Positions 18,763 to 26,299 of a stretch of 64,000 nucleotides of DNA are shown one piece after another (the first letter of the stretch is position 1; the number at the start of each line of letters is the position of its first letter). Both the position numbers and the translations under genes were made by a program. Below the pieces are notes generated by a model. That model was not told the origin of the DNA, ran no database searches, and saw only the letters and a list, made by a program, of their open reading frames with translations. This DNA is from Flavobacterium tibetense (GTDB lineage Bacteria; Bacteroidota; Bacteroidia; Flavobacteriales; Flavobacteriaceae): the NCBI RefSeq assembly GCF_003293845.1, contig NZ_QLST01000008.1:1-64000 (forward strand). Direction: 5' to 3'.

Positions 18763-19353
18763 ATGAAAAAGTATTTCCTTCCTTTTTTTATAATTACATT
18801 GAATTTATCGGCTCAGAATATTAATAAAGAGACAAAATTTGTAAATAAAATAATTAATTACTTTGTTGATCGTGATTCTACACTTATCATAAAAGATATA
18901 CAAATAGTAGATGGTTTCAACTCTCAAATTCAAGCACCGCCTGAATTTTATATCCATAAAGATATTTTTTCAAAAATCGAGCCTTTTTTTAATCTTGCCG
19001 ATTCAACTTATTATTTTGATCAAATTAACAAATATAAAAATGTAAAATTAATTTTAACTCAAAATAAAAAAGACTATAAATTTATTGACAAAAAAAAGAT
19101 TGATGATTTTGTAATAAAGAGTGAAGAAGATTATGAGAAAGGTATAAAATATGATTTCTATGAAGAATTTGACAAAGAAATAGGAACTATTCAAGAGTTC
19201 GGATTACCAATAATATCAAAAGATAAAAAATATTTACTTTTAAGAAAGATAACATCTGGTCCGGGAAGAAAAGCCAGTGCATACTTAAAACTTTATAAAC
19301 GAAAAGGGAAGGATTGGATTTATGTAAAAACAATCATGGAAATGATAAAATAA
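18763..19353 (+). CDS. Hypothetical secreted protein
   Basis: 196 residues, not recognised. It has a signal peptide (MKKYFLPFFIITLNLSAQ) and a Lys/Asp-rich alpha/beta mature chain ending in a segment with SGPGRKASAYLKLYKRKGKDWIYVK. It stands alone, with 127 and 186 bases of AT-rich DNA on either side. No catalytic motif is visible. It lies at the start of a run of small accessory genes (18.7-22.0 kb). Confidence 0.65.
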   Translation: MKKYFLPFFIITLNLSAQNINKETKFVNKIINYFVDRDSTLIIKDIQIVDGFNSQIQAPPEFYIHKDIFSKIEPFFNLADSTYYFDQINKYKNVKLILTQNKKDYKFIDKKKIDDFVIKSEEDYEKGIKYDFYEEFDKEIGTIQEFGLPIISKDKKYLLLRKITSGPGRKASAYLKLYKRKGKDWIYVKTIMEMIK

Positions 19354-19539
19354 TCACTTTCGCTAACAAGTATTTTTTACTATTTTAGGCAAGTATTTTA
19401 TTTGTAAAGTTTAATTAATCTTTTTTCTTTACGTTTTTTCTTTCAAAAATTTAAATATATTTGATAATGTTAATCTTGAAATTAGACAACAGTCATATGT
19501 TCTGAGGACGTTAGTTAAAATATACATACACAAAAAACT

Positions 19540-20340
19540 ATGAGACAGATTATAATTCTATTTTTCTTAACTACATTTTTTCATAATGCATATTCACAAG
19601 ATGAAAGTCTGCAGTTAAAACTAGATTCAATAATTTCAGAAGCTGATTTAATGTACAAATATGAGAAAGCAGTTTGGAATTCTACAGATTTATTAATGGG
19701 TAACATAAGACTAAAAAAGAAATATGACGGTTATGTAGTTAGACATTCTGGTGATTCAATTTTTGTAACCTACTATGGAAAAAATCAGAAAGAGAGTATC
19801 GCAAGGTATACATACATTGCTACAAACTTAAATAAACCTTTACTTGTAAGTATGGAATCTTCTCCTTTAAAGATTTCAGAAAAAGAACTACTTGATATTA
19901 AGATTAAAATGATTAATCAACTTTCCGATAGCAAATATAATGTAACTATTCAAGAAGGATATAGCCCAAATTTGATTCTGTTTAAAGAAAATACAGGATT
20001 TAAACTCTATATAGTAATGGGTACAACAGAATCTGGAGTTATTCCGTTTGGGAATGATTATCTTTTCTGGGCAGATTCTGAAGGAATTATCATTAGATGG
20101 AAAAAATTTCACTCAAGAATGATTCCTGCATACTCAAAAGGATCAAATGGCGAAAAAGTGGTTACATCATTTCACTCACATTTAAAGACAACTCCACACA
20201 TAACAGCAACTGATATTTGCACATTTAGACTCTATGGAGAACTATGTAAAATGGAAGTTTTTGGTGTGTTATGTACTGCAACGGGAAAATACTACAAGTA
20301 CAATTTAAAGACAAATAAAATTGAAATTGAAGAACAATAA
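19540..20340 (+). CDS. Hypothetical secreted protein with JAMM-like His-x-His...Asp motif (paralogue A)
   Basis: 266 residues, signal peptide to ~20 (HNAYSQ). It shares clear similarity with the minus-strand gene at 43499-44302: both have GNDYL near the middle, a conserved MIP/IIP segment, and a C-terminal block around TDIC. In this copy the block reads HSHLKTTPHITATDICTF: H212-x-H214, seven residues, T222-x2-D225. This fits the metal-binding spacing of JAB/JAMM peptidases (H-x-H-x7-S/T-x2-D). The upstream catalytic Glu is not assigned, so peptidase activity is only a hypothesis. No gene symbol is justified. Confidence 0.7.
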   Translation: MRQIIILFFLTTFFHNAYSQDESLQLKLDSIISEADLMYKYEKAVWNSTDLLMGNIRLKKKYDGYVVRHSGDSIFVTYYGKNQKESIARYTYIATNLNKPLLVSMESSPLKISEKELLDIKIKMINQLSDSKYNVTIQEGYSPNLILFKENTGFKLYIVMGTTESGVIPFGNDYLFWADSEGIIIRWKKFHSRMIPAYSKGSNGEKVVTSFHSHLKTTPHITATDICTFRLYGELCKMEVFGVLCTATGKYYKYNLKTNKIEIEEQ

Positions 20341-20477
20341 ACGTTTACTAATGTACATTTAAAAAATTACGCTTATGCAAATCTTTCTACCCGTACTAGT
20401 TTTTGTAACGGCAGTCAGATATGATATCCATAATCTCCAATATTTCATGTATGCCATCATAAATAATGTTATAAAAA

Positions 20478-20870
20478 ATGAATACTAATTACGCATCTGT
20501 AATCGATAGGGTGAAGTCAACAACAATTGATACTTTGTTATTAATTGCTTGTTTTTATTTATTAAGTGATATCCTTAACTCGATGAATAATGTTTCTGAA
20601 TCATTAAGAATTTTACTTTTCATTTGCATATTAATGTATGAGCCTATTTTTATTTCATTAAATGGTACATTCGGAAATCATAAAAATTCAATTAGAGTTA
20701 GACAAAATAAAGACACAACTAAAAAGCTTAATTTTTTTCAATCCTTATTGAGATACTTTTTGAAAATTTCTTTAGGCTGGATTTCACTTATTTTTATTTT
20801 AATGAACCAGAAAGGAAGAGCACTTCATGATATTATTAGTGGAAGTATCATGATTAAAGTTGATGATTAA
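20478..20870 (+). CDS. RDD family membrane protein
   Basis: 130 residues with three hydrophobic helices. The N-terminal segment ASVIDRVKSTTIDTLLLIA carries the Arg...Asp pattern of the first RDD helix, and the C-terminal GRALHDIISGSIMIK is the typical RDD end with the second Asp. The QSLLRYFLK segment is also usual. RDD proteins are small inner-membrane proteins, some linked to sodium/proton exchange; function here is unknown. Confidence 0.78.
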   Translation: MNTNYASVIDRVKSTTIDTLLLIACFYLLSDILNSMNNVSESLRILLFICILMYEPIFISLNGTFGNHKNSIRVRQNKDTTKKLNFFQSLLRYFLKISLGWISLIFILMNQKGRALHDIISGSIMIKVDD

Positions 20871-20943
20871 ACACTACTTACAATCAAGTAGACTGCTCAG
20901 CCAGAAAACAAAAAAAACCATTCCTACAAACTAAAAATCAATA

Positions 20944-21486
20944 ATGAAGAAAATAATTACTATATGTGTCTTACTTTTTGCAATTTATAGCTGCAAAGAA
21001 GATGTGCAATTTGATTTGAAAAAACAGAATCAAATGGTTGAGTTAAGTGATAAAATTTTTGCGATTAAAAAAATCGATTCTAAAAAAGTTCTTAAATTAA
21101 TTGAAAAAAATTCAACAGAAATTTTCGAGGATACTGCAAAAACAGATTTTAATCCAAAACCTCTTATTTATTCGAATTTAGCTGGAAAAACTTTTTTTAA
21201 AGTTTATGAAAGACCAAAAGGAACAGTATATGCAATTTCATTTTATAAAAATAACACTGAAATAAATACAGCTGAATATTTCGATAATGGACAAGTTCAA
21301 TGTCTATTTAAGATTGATAAGAAAGGAATTAAAAATGGAAAATACAATTGCTTCCATAGAAATGGGAAAATCAGGAAAAGTGGTGAATATTTAAACAATA
21401 AAAATATCGGAATCGAAATTGGTTACGATTCTATTGGAAATAAATCTCACGAATTTGACTACAGTACCTTTAAATATATTAAATAA
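20944..21486 (+). CDS. Lipoprotein with YwqK/MORN-like repeat region
   Basis: 180 residues. Lipoprotein signal peptide MKKIITICVLLFAIYSCKE with lipobox Cys17. The C-terminal half carries MORN/YwqK-type repeats: TAEYFDNGQVQCLFKIDKKG followed by GKYNCFHRNGKIRKSGEYL. Such antitoxin-like (YwqK) repeats are widespread in Bacteroidota surface proteins with no agreed function. It is flanked by AT-rich gaps, so probably its own transcript. Confidence 0.72.
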   Translation: MKKIITICVLLFAIYSCKEDVQFDLKKQNQMVELSDKIFAIKKIDSKKVLKLIEKNSTEIFEDTAKTDFNPKPLIYSNLAGKTFFKVYERPKGTVYAISFYKNNTEINTAEYFDNGQVQCLFKIDKKGIKNGKYNCFHRNGKIRKSGEYLNNKNIGIEIGYDSIGNKSHEFDYSTFKYIK

Positions 21487-21558
21487 ATATTACACACAAA
21501 AGCGGTAACTGTTACCAACCATTAACTTAAAATAAACAATAATAGAAATTATCAAGAA

Positions 21559-21993
21559 ATGATAAAAGAAATTTGGAATTATATTCGAGTTCATAAAACT
21601 ATAAATCTGTTAAATCTATTAATAGTAATTATTTTATTCGTCCCTTTTACCTATTCCTTAAACAACACAAGCGAAACAGAAAAATTATTTTGGGTTCCAA
21701 ACTTCATTTTTAAAGAACTGGAATTGGTAATTTTCTATATCTCACTTGTAATTTTTACTGTTGGATTTCAAGTATCAAAAAGAACAATCAACAAAAAAAT
21801 ATTTATATTATTTAACTTAGTAATTTGTTTCTTTTTCTTTTTACATGGAATAATTTTATTAATTTTTCCAATCTTAGACTTTGCTGTTGGCTTGGGTAGT
21901 GCACTTTCAATAATTATTTTCCCATTGTCATTAATTATTTTTAAATCTAAAAATTATATGCAAATAGATATCACCAATAAATATATTAATTAA
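21559..21993 (+). CDS. Hypothetical four-helix membrane protein
   Basis: 144 residues with four predicted membrane helices (~17-35, ~52-70, ~80-103, ~107-127) and short polar loops. No family recognised. Highly AT-rich codon use, as in the neighbouring small genes. Last gene of the accessory stretch before the convergent rhodanese operon. Confidence 0.6.
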   Translation: MIKEIWNYIRVHKTINLLNLLIVIILFVPFTYSLNNTSETEKLFWVPNFIFKELELVIFYISLVIFTVGFQVSKRTINKKIFILFNLVICFFFFLHGIILLIFPILDFAVGLGSALSIIIFPLSLIIFKSKNYMQIDITNKYIN

Positions 21994-22033
21994 ATAAAGT
22001 ATTTGTAGTGTTAAAAACACAAAATTCAACCCA

Positions 22034-22060
22034 CAAAAAAACCTCTTTTTCAAGAGGTTT
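22034..22060 (-). terminator. Intrinsic terminator
   Basis: Stem AAACCTCTT / AAGAGGTTT with a 4-base loop (TTTC). The A-run at 22034-22041 gives a T-tract on the minus strand, just after the rhodanese stop. Confidence 0.82.
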
Positions 22061-22065
22061 CTTTT

Positions 22066-22374
22066 CTATTCCGTTGGGCCTTCCCAATTCGAAAAACCAC
22101 CAACTAAGTTATACGTCTTTTCAAAACCCATTTGCTGCATTACGCCACAAGCATTAGCACTTCGTACTCCAGCGGCACAATACACATAATAGTTTTTGGT
22201 TTTGTCAAGTTCGTCTACTTGATAAACAAACCCTTGACCTTTGTAAATATCAATGTTAATTGCTCCTGGTATTTTTCCATTGGCAACTTCATCTTCGGTT
22301 CTAACATCTAAAATAACTGCATTAGCATCACCAAGATATTGCGACCACCATTCGTTTTGACTCAAATTCATCAT
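22066..22374 (-). CDS. Rhodanese-like domain protein
   Basis: 102 residues, one rhodanese domain without signal peptide. The substrate-entry motif AVILDVRTEDEVANGKIPGA and the active-site loop YCAAGVRSANA (Cys present) are both intact, so sulfurtransferase activity is plausible. The start could be the first or second Met. It ends a three-gene minus-strand unit with two thioredoxin-fold genes (gap 19 bases), suggesting a shared role in thiol or persulfide chemistry. Confidence 0.9.
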   Translation of the reverse strand: MMNLSQNEWWSQYLGDANAVILDVRTEDEVANGKIPGAINIDIYKGQGFVYQVDELDKTKNYYVYCAAGVRSANACGVMQQMGFEKTYNLVGGFSNWEGPTE

Positions 22375-22393
22375 TTATTTTTTGCCAAAAATA

Positions 22394-23005
22394 CTAAGCT
22401 TTAATGGAACAACCAATTGCTTTGGTAGTTTTTGTTGCCACTTCTTGGTTTTTCAATAACGCATCAACGGCTGCTTCCACATATTTGGTCTTTACCGCTT
22501 TTTCATCGCTGTGGTTGTCGTCTATAGCTCCAATATATTTTACTTCATTTCCAGCTTTCGTTTTTTGTAACACGTAAACATGAGGCGTTTTGGTAGCACC
22601 ATATTGCGGATAAATATGCTGACCTTCATCAAACAAATACGGAAAGGTAAACTTTTTCTCTTTGGCACGCACTTGCATCAATTCAAAACTGTCTTGCGGC
22701 TGCACTTCTGGATTGTTAGGATTTATAGCGATAACAGGATAACCTAGTTTCTTGTATTTCTTGTCCAATGCTATAATTCTATCTTCATAAGCCACCGCAT
22801 ACGGACAATGGTTACAAGTGAAAATTACAATAAATCCTTTAGCATCCTTGTAATCTGCCATAGAAACCATCTTGCTGTCCACATTTTTCAGTTTGAAATC
22901 AGTAGCCATATCGCCAATTTGATAACCTGAAACCGCATTTTTAACCCCAAAAGCAGTTAATAACCCAAACAAAACAACCGTAGCTGCCATTTTAAAATTT
23001 CTCAT
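22394..23005 (-). CDS. Thioredoxin family (AhpC/TSA-like) periplasmic protein
   Basis: 203 residues. Signal or anchor segment at the N-terminus (MAATVVLFGLLTAFGVKNAV), then a thioredoxin-fold domain with an active site FTCNHCPYAVAYEDRI (CNHC), and conserved NPNNPEVQPQDSFE and cis-Pro region TKTPHVYVL. This subfamily resembles peroxiredoxin/thiol-reductase hybrids common in Bacteroidota. It lies 15 bases after the TlpA-like gene. A periplasmic thiol redox role is probable; the partner is unknown. Confidence 0.87.
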   Translation of the reverse strand: MRNFKMAATVVLFGLLTAFGVKNAVSGYQIGDMATDFKLKNVDSKMVSMADYKDAKGFIVIFTCNHCPYAVAYEDRIIALDKKYKKLGYPVIAINPNNPEVQPQDSFELMQVRAKEKKFTFPYLFDEGQHIYPQYGATKTPHVYVLQKTKAGNEVKYIGAIDDNHSDEKAVKTKYVEAAVDALLKNQEVATKTTKAIGCSIKA

Positions 23006-23020
23006 AGTATTCCTTTTTAA

Positions 23021-23542
23021 TTAATTGGTTTTTAATAGAAGTTGCAATGCATTTTCCAATTCTTCATAAGTAAACGCTTGCTCATAAAATTTTTTTTGGT
23101 TCTTATCATATATTAGAGTTGCCGGAATAGCTCCACTCCACTCACTCGCCACTTTTTCAATCCACGAATTGGCATCAGGATCATCCAAATGAACTACAGT
23201 AGCTTTTAATTTCTTTCTCTTGATGAATGAAAGTAAATTCGATTGGGCTTTCTTTGGAAAATCTAAGCTTACCAAAATGACTTTTACGTTTTTATCTTTG
23301 TAATTTTCATGTAATTGCTCAAAATAGGGCAACTCTTTAATACAAGGCGCACACCAAGTCGCCCAAAAATTCACAACATAAACCGTTTCGTCCTTCGGTT
23401 GAAGTAAAAGTGCTAAATTTTGGTAATCATACGACTTTACTTCAATTGATCCCTCTTTATAGACTTGTTTTTCCTTAGGAACTTCCTGTGCAAACATGGA
23501 AATACCAACAAAAAATAATAGTACTAACTTTCTCAACATCAT
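23021..23542 (-). CDS. TlpA-like thiol:disulfide oxidoreductase
   Basis: The start is taken at 23542 (MMLRKLVLLFFVGISMFAQE), giving a clean signal peptide; an upstream ATG at 23584 would add 14 residues ahead of it. A thioredoxin-fold domain follows with active site VNFWATWCAPCIKELPYF and cis-Pro segment GAIPATLIYD. TlpA/ResA-type proteins reduce periplasmic disulfides, often for cytochrome c maturation. It is the first gene of the minus-strand trio and is divergent from a MarR regulator. Confidence 0.88.
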   Translation of the reverse strand: MMLRKLVLLFFVGISMFAQEVPKEKQVYKEGSIEVKSYDYQNLALLLQPKDETVYVVNFWATWCAPCIKELPYFEQLHENYKDKNVKVILVSLDFPKKAQSNLLSFIKRKKLKATVVHLDDPDANSWIEKVASEWSGAIPATLIYDKNQKKFYEQAFTYEELENALQLLLKTN

Positions 23543-23610
23543 TACTTTTTTGTTAAAATTAAGCATTCCAAAAACCAACTTCAATTATTTAATAAAAATT
23601 TAACACATAG

Positions 23611-23622
23611 TTGTATATACAA
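23611..23622. promoter_or_regulatory. Upstream MarR operator candidate
   Basis: TTGTATATACAA, a perfect 12-base palindrome that starts with the -33 TTG of the marR promoter. It pairs with the second copy at 23642-23653. Confidence 0.65.
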
Positions 23623-23644
23623 ATAAAAACATTTACTACATTTG
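23611..23644 (+). promoter_or_regulatory. Promoter of the marR-nitroreductase-yceI operon
   Basis: -33 TTG at 23611-23613, 23-base spacer, exact -7 box TACATTTG at 23637-23644. Both elements are overlapped by TTGTAnnTACAA palindromes. Confidence 0.7.
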
Positions 23645-23653
23645 TACATACAA
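23642..23653. promoter_or_regulatory. Downstream MarR operator candidate
   Basis: TTGTACATACAA, a 5+2+5 inverted repeat overlapping the end of the -7 box. It matches the form TTGTAnnTACAA of the upstream site, spaced 31 bases apart (about three helix turns). Confidence 0.65.
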
Positions 23654-23668
23654 ATTTTGTAACGGAAA

Positions 23669-24124
23669 ATGAAGATTGAAGAAATTATAAAAACAACCAG
23701 CGAAATGTCTTTAGCAAAAAAGGCATTATTAAACGTGCTCTTTACTCAAAATGTAGTAGCAGACAAATTTAATGAAATTTTGAAACCTCATGATTTGTCT
23801 TCTGAACAATTTAACGTTTTACGTATTTTAAGAGGTCAGAAAGGAAAACCGGCTAATATGTGTATGATTCAAGAGCGCATGATTGCTAAAACTAGTAATA
23901 CCACGAGATTGGTTGATAAATTACTATTAAAAGAACTCGTTACAAGAGAAGTTTGTTCGGAAAATCGCAGAAAGATGGAAATCACTATTACAGAAAAAGG
24001 ACAAAAACTTTTGGAAGTTTTAGATCCAATTGTAATTGAACATGAAATGAGTTTTGCCAAAAACCTGACTTCAGAAGAATTAGAAATCTTCAACACTTTA
24101 TTAGAAAAATTTAGAACTATATAA
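23669..24124 (+). CDS. MarR family transcriptional regulator
   Basis: 151 residues with winged-helix MarR organisation: LSSEQFNVLRILRGQKGKP, recognition helix region SNTTRLVDKLLLKELVTRE, wing ENRRKMEITITEKG, and C-terminal dimer helix. It heads an operon with a nitroreductase-type oxidoreductase (gap 4 bases) and a YceI protein, a set often seen in Flavobacteria. Two TTGTAnnTACAA palindromes overlap its promoter, so it probably represses itself and the operon. The ligand is unknown; redox-active or electrophilic compounds are a guess from the operon content. Confidence 0.9.
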   Translation: MKIEEIIKTTSEMSLAKKALLNVLFTQNVVADKFNEILKPHDLSSEQFNVLRILRGQKGKPANMCMIQERMIAKTSNTTRLVDKLLLKELVTREVCSENRRKMEITITEKGQKLLEVLDPIVIEHEMSFAKNLTSEELEIFNTLLEKFRTI

Positions 24125-24128
24125 ACAC

Positions 24129-24764
24129 ATGAATAATTTTATTGAAAATCAAAATTGGCGCTACGCCACTAAAAAATTTGATGCTACAAAAAAAGTATCA
24201 GATGCTGATTTAGCTGTCTTGAAAGAAGCTATTCGTTTAAGTACATCTTCATACGGATTACAACCTTATAAAGTATTAATCATTGAAAACGAAGAAATCA
24301 GAAAACAATTACAACCTGTTTCTTGGGGACAATCGCAAATTGTAGATGCTTCTCACCTATTCGTTTTTGCTAATTATACCGATATCGATGATGCGCACAT
24401 TGACACTTACATGGAAAATATCGCTGCAACGAGAGGCTTAAATGTTACTGATTTACAAGGTTACAGCGATTTCATGAAATCAAAAATTGTCCCAATGCCA
24501 AAAGACAAAAAAGCGATTTGGACATCAAAACAAACCTATTTAGCTTTGGCCAACCTAATGAATGCCGCTGCCGAATTGAAAATTGATGTAACGCCAATGG
24601 AAGGCTTTGAACCAGAAAAATACAACGAAATTCTTGGTTTAAATGCACTTGGTTTAAACGCAACTTTAGTGGCAACTGTTGGTTACCGTCATGAAGAAGA
24701 TGTTAATCAATTTGCCAAAAAGGTAAGAAAATCAGAAGCTGATTTATTCGAAATTGTAAAATAA
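24129..24764 (+). CDS. NAD(P)H-dependent oxidoreductase, nitroreductase family
   Basis: 211 residues, FMN-binding nitroreductase fold. It begins NWRYATKKFDATKKV and continues with STSSYGLQPYKVLII, the typical FMN-contact region, then a QTYLALANLMNAAAEL helix and PMEGFEPEKYNEILGL, all standard for NfsB-like dihydropteridine or nitroreductases. It reduces quinones, nitro compounds or flavins with NAD(P)H; the natural substrate is unknown. It sits in an operon between marR and yceI. Confidence 0.92.
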   Translation: MNNFIENQNWRYATKKFDATKKVSDADLAVLKEAIRLSTSSYGLQPYKVLIIENEEIRKQLQPVSWGQSQIVDASHLFVFANYTDIDDAHIDTYMENIAATRGLNVTDLQGYSDFMKSKIVPMPKDKKAIWTSKQTYLALANLMNAAAELKIDVTPMEGFEPEKYNEILGLNALGLNATLVATVGYRHEEDVNQFAKKVRKSEADLFEIVK

Positions 24765-24787
24765 CTAATAACAAATAAATAATTAAA

Positions 24788-25351
24788 ATGAAAAATTTAA
24801 AATCAATTGCATTAGCTGTAGTAGCTTTAGTATCGTTTACTGTAAACGCCCAAACTAAAAAAATAAACGTAGAAAAAAGTAACATTCACTGGATTGGAAA
24901 AAAAGTAAGTGGTCAACACGATGGAACTATCAAAATCAAAGATGGTGCTTTGGTAATGAAAGGAGACAAAGTAACTGGTGGAAAATTCACAGTGGATATG
25001 ACTACTATCAACACTACAGATTTAACTGGTGACATGAAAGGAAAATTAGACGGTCACTTAAAAGCAGATGATTTCTTTGGTGTTGAAAAATTCCCAACAG
25101 CTACTTTAGAATTCAAAAAAATTGGTGATAAAGGAAACGGAACATACTCAGTAACTGCTGATTTAACTATCAAAGGAATTACTAATCCTGTAACTTTTGA
25201 CTTAGTAGTAAACGGTTCAACTGCAACTACTAAAGTAATCATCGACAGAACAAAATATGACATTAAATACAAGTCAAAAAGCTTCTTCGATAGTTTAGGT
25301 GACAACTTCATCTACGACGACTTCGAATTAGAAGTAAGTTTAGTAATGTAA
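24788..25351 (+). CDS. YceI family periplasmic protein
   Basis: 187 residues. Signal peptide MKNLKSIALAVVALVSFTVNA, then a YceI lipocalin-like domain: INVEKSNIHWIGKKVSGQHD start, GKLDGHLKADDFFGVEKFPTA and TADLTIKGITNPVTFDL in the middle. YceI proteins bind isoprenoid-type lipids such as polyprenols or quinones. The gap to the nitroreductase is 23 bases, so it is likely co-transcribed. A strong terminator follows. Confidence 0.93.
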   Translation: MKNLKSIALAVVALVSFTVNAQTKKINVEKSNIHWIGKKVSGQHDGTIKIKDGALVMKGDKVTGGKFTVDMTTINTTDLTGDMKGKLDGHLKADDFFGVEKFPTATLEFKKIGDKGNGTYSVTADLTIKGITNPVTFDLVVNGSTATTKVIIDRTKYDIKYKSKSFFDSLGDNFIYDDFELEVSLVM

Positions 25352-25377
25352 ATCACAAAAAAGGGAAAAATTGCTAT

Positions 25378-25410
25378 AATAAGTCTGAAGAAATTCAGGC
25401 TTATTTTTTT
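25378..25410 (+). terminator. Intrinsic terminator
   Basis: 12-bp stem AATAAGTCTGAA / TTCAGGCTTATT (one G-U), 4-base loop GAAA and a T-tract, closing the marR-yceI operon. Confidence 0.88.
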
Positions 25411-25428
25411 ATATTCGTAGAAAAAAAT

Positions 25429-26091
25429 ATGAACTTTCTAAACCAATTACCCAAAACGCAAGTCATTCAATCAACTTTTGAAAAAGACAATTATGTTTTT
25501 TTGGATTTGTCTGTAACCAATGAAGAACTCGCTAAAATTGACGTTAGTAACGTTAGTGCTTTTCAAGACTATTTGAACGCTTTATACCAAAAAAACAATG
25601 CTAACATTGCGTACGGCGGTTACAACGAAAAACGAAATTTATATCGAAAAAGCAATGTTTTCAAACAAAATGAAGCCAAAGAACGTGACATTCACATTGG
25701 TTTAGATTTGTGGATTGAAGCCGAAACACCCATTTTAGCCGCTTACGATGGCGAAATTCACAGCTTCCAAAACAACGAAGGTTATGGCAATTACGGCCCA
25801 ACCATCATCATAAAACACGAACACAACGGAGAAATTTTTCATACCTTATACGGACATTTATCAGTAAAAAGTTTGGAGAATAAAACCATTGGTCAAAAAG
25901 TAAAAAAAGGAGAAATCATCGCAACGCTAGGCGACGAATCCGTGAATGGAAACTATGCACCACATCTTCATTTTCAACTAATTAAAGACATGCAATCGCA
26001 TCACGGAGATTATCCCGGCGTTTGCCACGAAGACGATTTAGAATACTATTTAAACAATTGCCCAAATCCTGAACAAATATTAATTTTTTAA
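25429..26091 (+). CDS. M23 family metallopeptidase domain protein without signal peptide
   Basis: 220 residues. The LytM/M23 core is intact: HIGLDLWIEAETPILAAYDG (zinc His and Asp), HTLYGHLSV and APHLHFQLI. No signal peptide or membrane anchor is seen at the N-terminus (MNFLNQLPKTQVIQSTF), unusual for a murein hydrolase. The C-terminus has a YPGVCHEDD segment; similar M23 domains occur fused to aminotransferases and kinases, so a cytoplasmic non-murein role is possible. It has its own transcript between two terminators. Confidence 0.82.
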   Translation: MNFLNQLPKTQVIQSTFEKDNYVFLDLSVTNEELAKIDVSNVSAFQDYLNALYQKNNANIAYGGYNEKRNLYRKSNVFKQNEAKERDIHIGLDLWIEAETPILAAYDGEIHSFQNNEGYGNYGPTIIIKHEHNGEIFHTLYGHLSVKSLENKTIGQKVKKGEIIATLGDESVNGNYAPHLHFQLIKDMQSHHGDYPGVCHEDDLEYYLNNCPNPEQILIF

Positions 26092-26097
26092 AATAAT

Positions 26098-26129
26098 TTG
26101 GTTATTCAAAAATTAATTAGCAATATTTG
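26098..26129 (+). promoter_or_regulatory. Promoter of the trp operon leader
   Basis: -33 TTG at 26098-26100, 21-base spacer, -7 box AATATTTG at 26122-26129 (one mismatch to TAnnTTTG). A start near 26136 would leave a short untranslated stretch before the leader ATG at 26149. Confidence 0.6.
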
Positions 26130-26148
26130 CATCATACAATAGTAAAAA

Positions 26149-26205
26149 ATGATTTCAATTTTAAACAATACTTGGTGGTGGTCTAACTTACGTCAAACGT
26201 CGTGA
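26149..26205 (+). CDS. trpL: trp operon leader peptide (attenuator)
   Basis: An 18-codon ORF: MISILNNTWWWSNLRQTS. Three consecutive Trp codons (TGG at 26173-26181) sit mid-peptide, and an intrinsic terminator follows 41 bases after its stop, ahead of trpE. This is the layout of a ribosome-mediated attenuator: low charged tRNA-Trp stalls the ribosome at the TGG run. Seven bases at the end of the ORF (GTCGTGA, 26199-26205) are complementary to TCACGAC (26260-26266) in the terminator loop and 3' arm, giving a candidate antiterminator that a stalled ribosome leaves free and a terminating ribosome covers. Confidence 0.9.
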   Translation: MISILNNTWWWSNLRQTS

Positions 26206-26246
26206 GCGAAACCTGCTATAGTATCATTTAAAACCAAATACATAGA

Positions 26247-26278
26247 AAAGGCTTGTCAATCACGACAAGCCTTTTTTT
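26247..26278 (+). terminator. trp attenuator terminator
   Basis: 11-bp stem AAAGGCTTGTC / GACAAGCCTTT with a 6-base loop (AATCAC) and a 7-base T-run, between the leader peptide and trpE. The loop and start of the 3' arm can instead pair with the end of the leader ORF. Confidence 0.92.
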
Positions 26279-26299
26279 ATTGCTAAAAATTAAAAAATT

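Noticed and set aside
20375-20488. Possible 37-residue hydrophobic ORF (MQIFLPVLVFVTAV...) before the RDD gene
   Set aside because: It overlaps the RDD start in another frame, has no recognisable family and no promoter; chance ORF is as likely.
26149-26278. Riboswitch or T-box upstream of trpE
   Set aside because: The Trp-rich leader ORF and the adjacent terminator explain the region; no T-box sequence or long structured aptamer is present.
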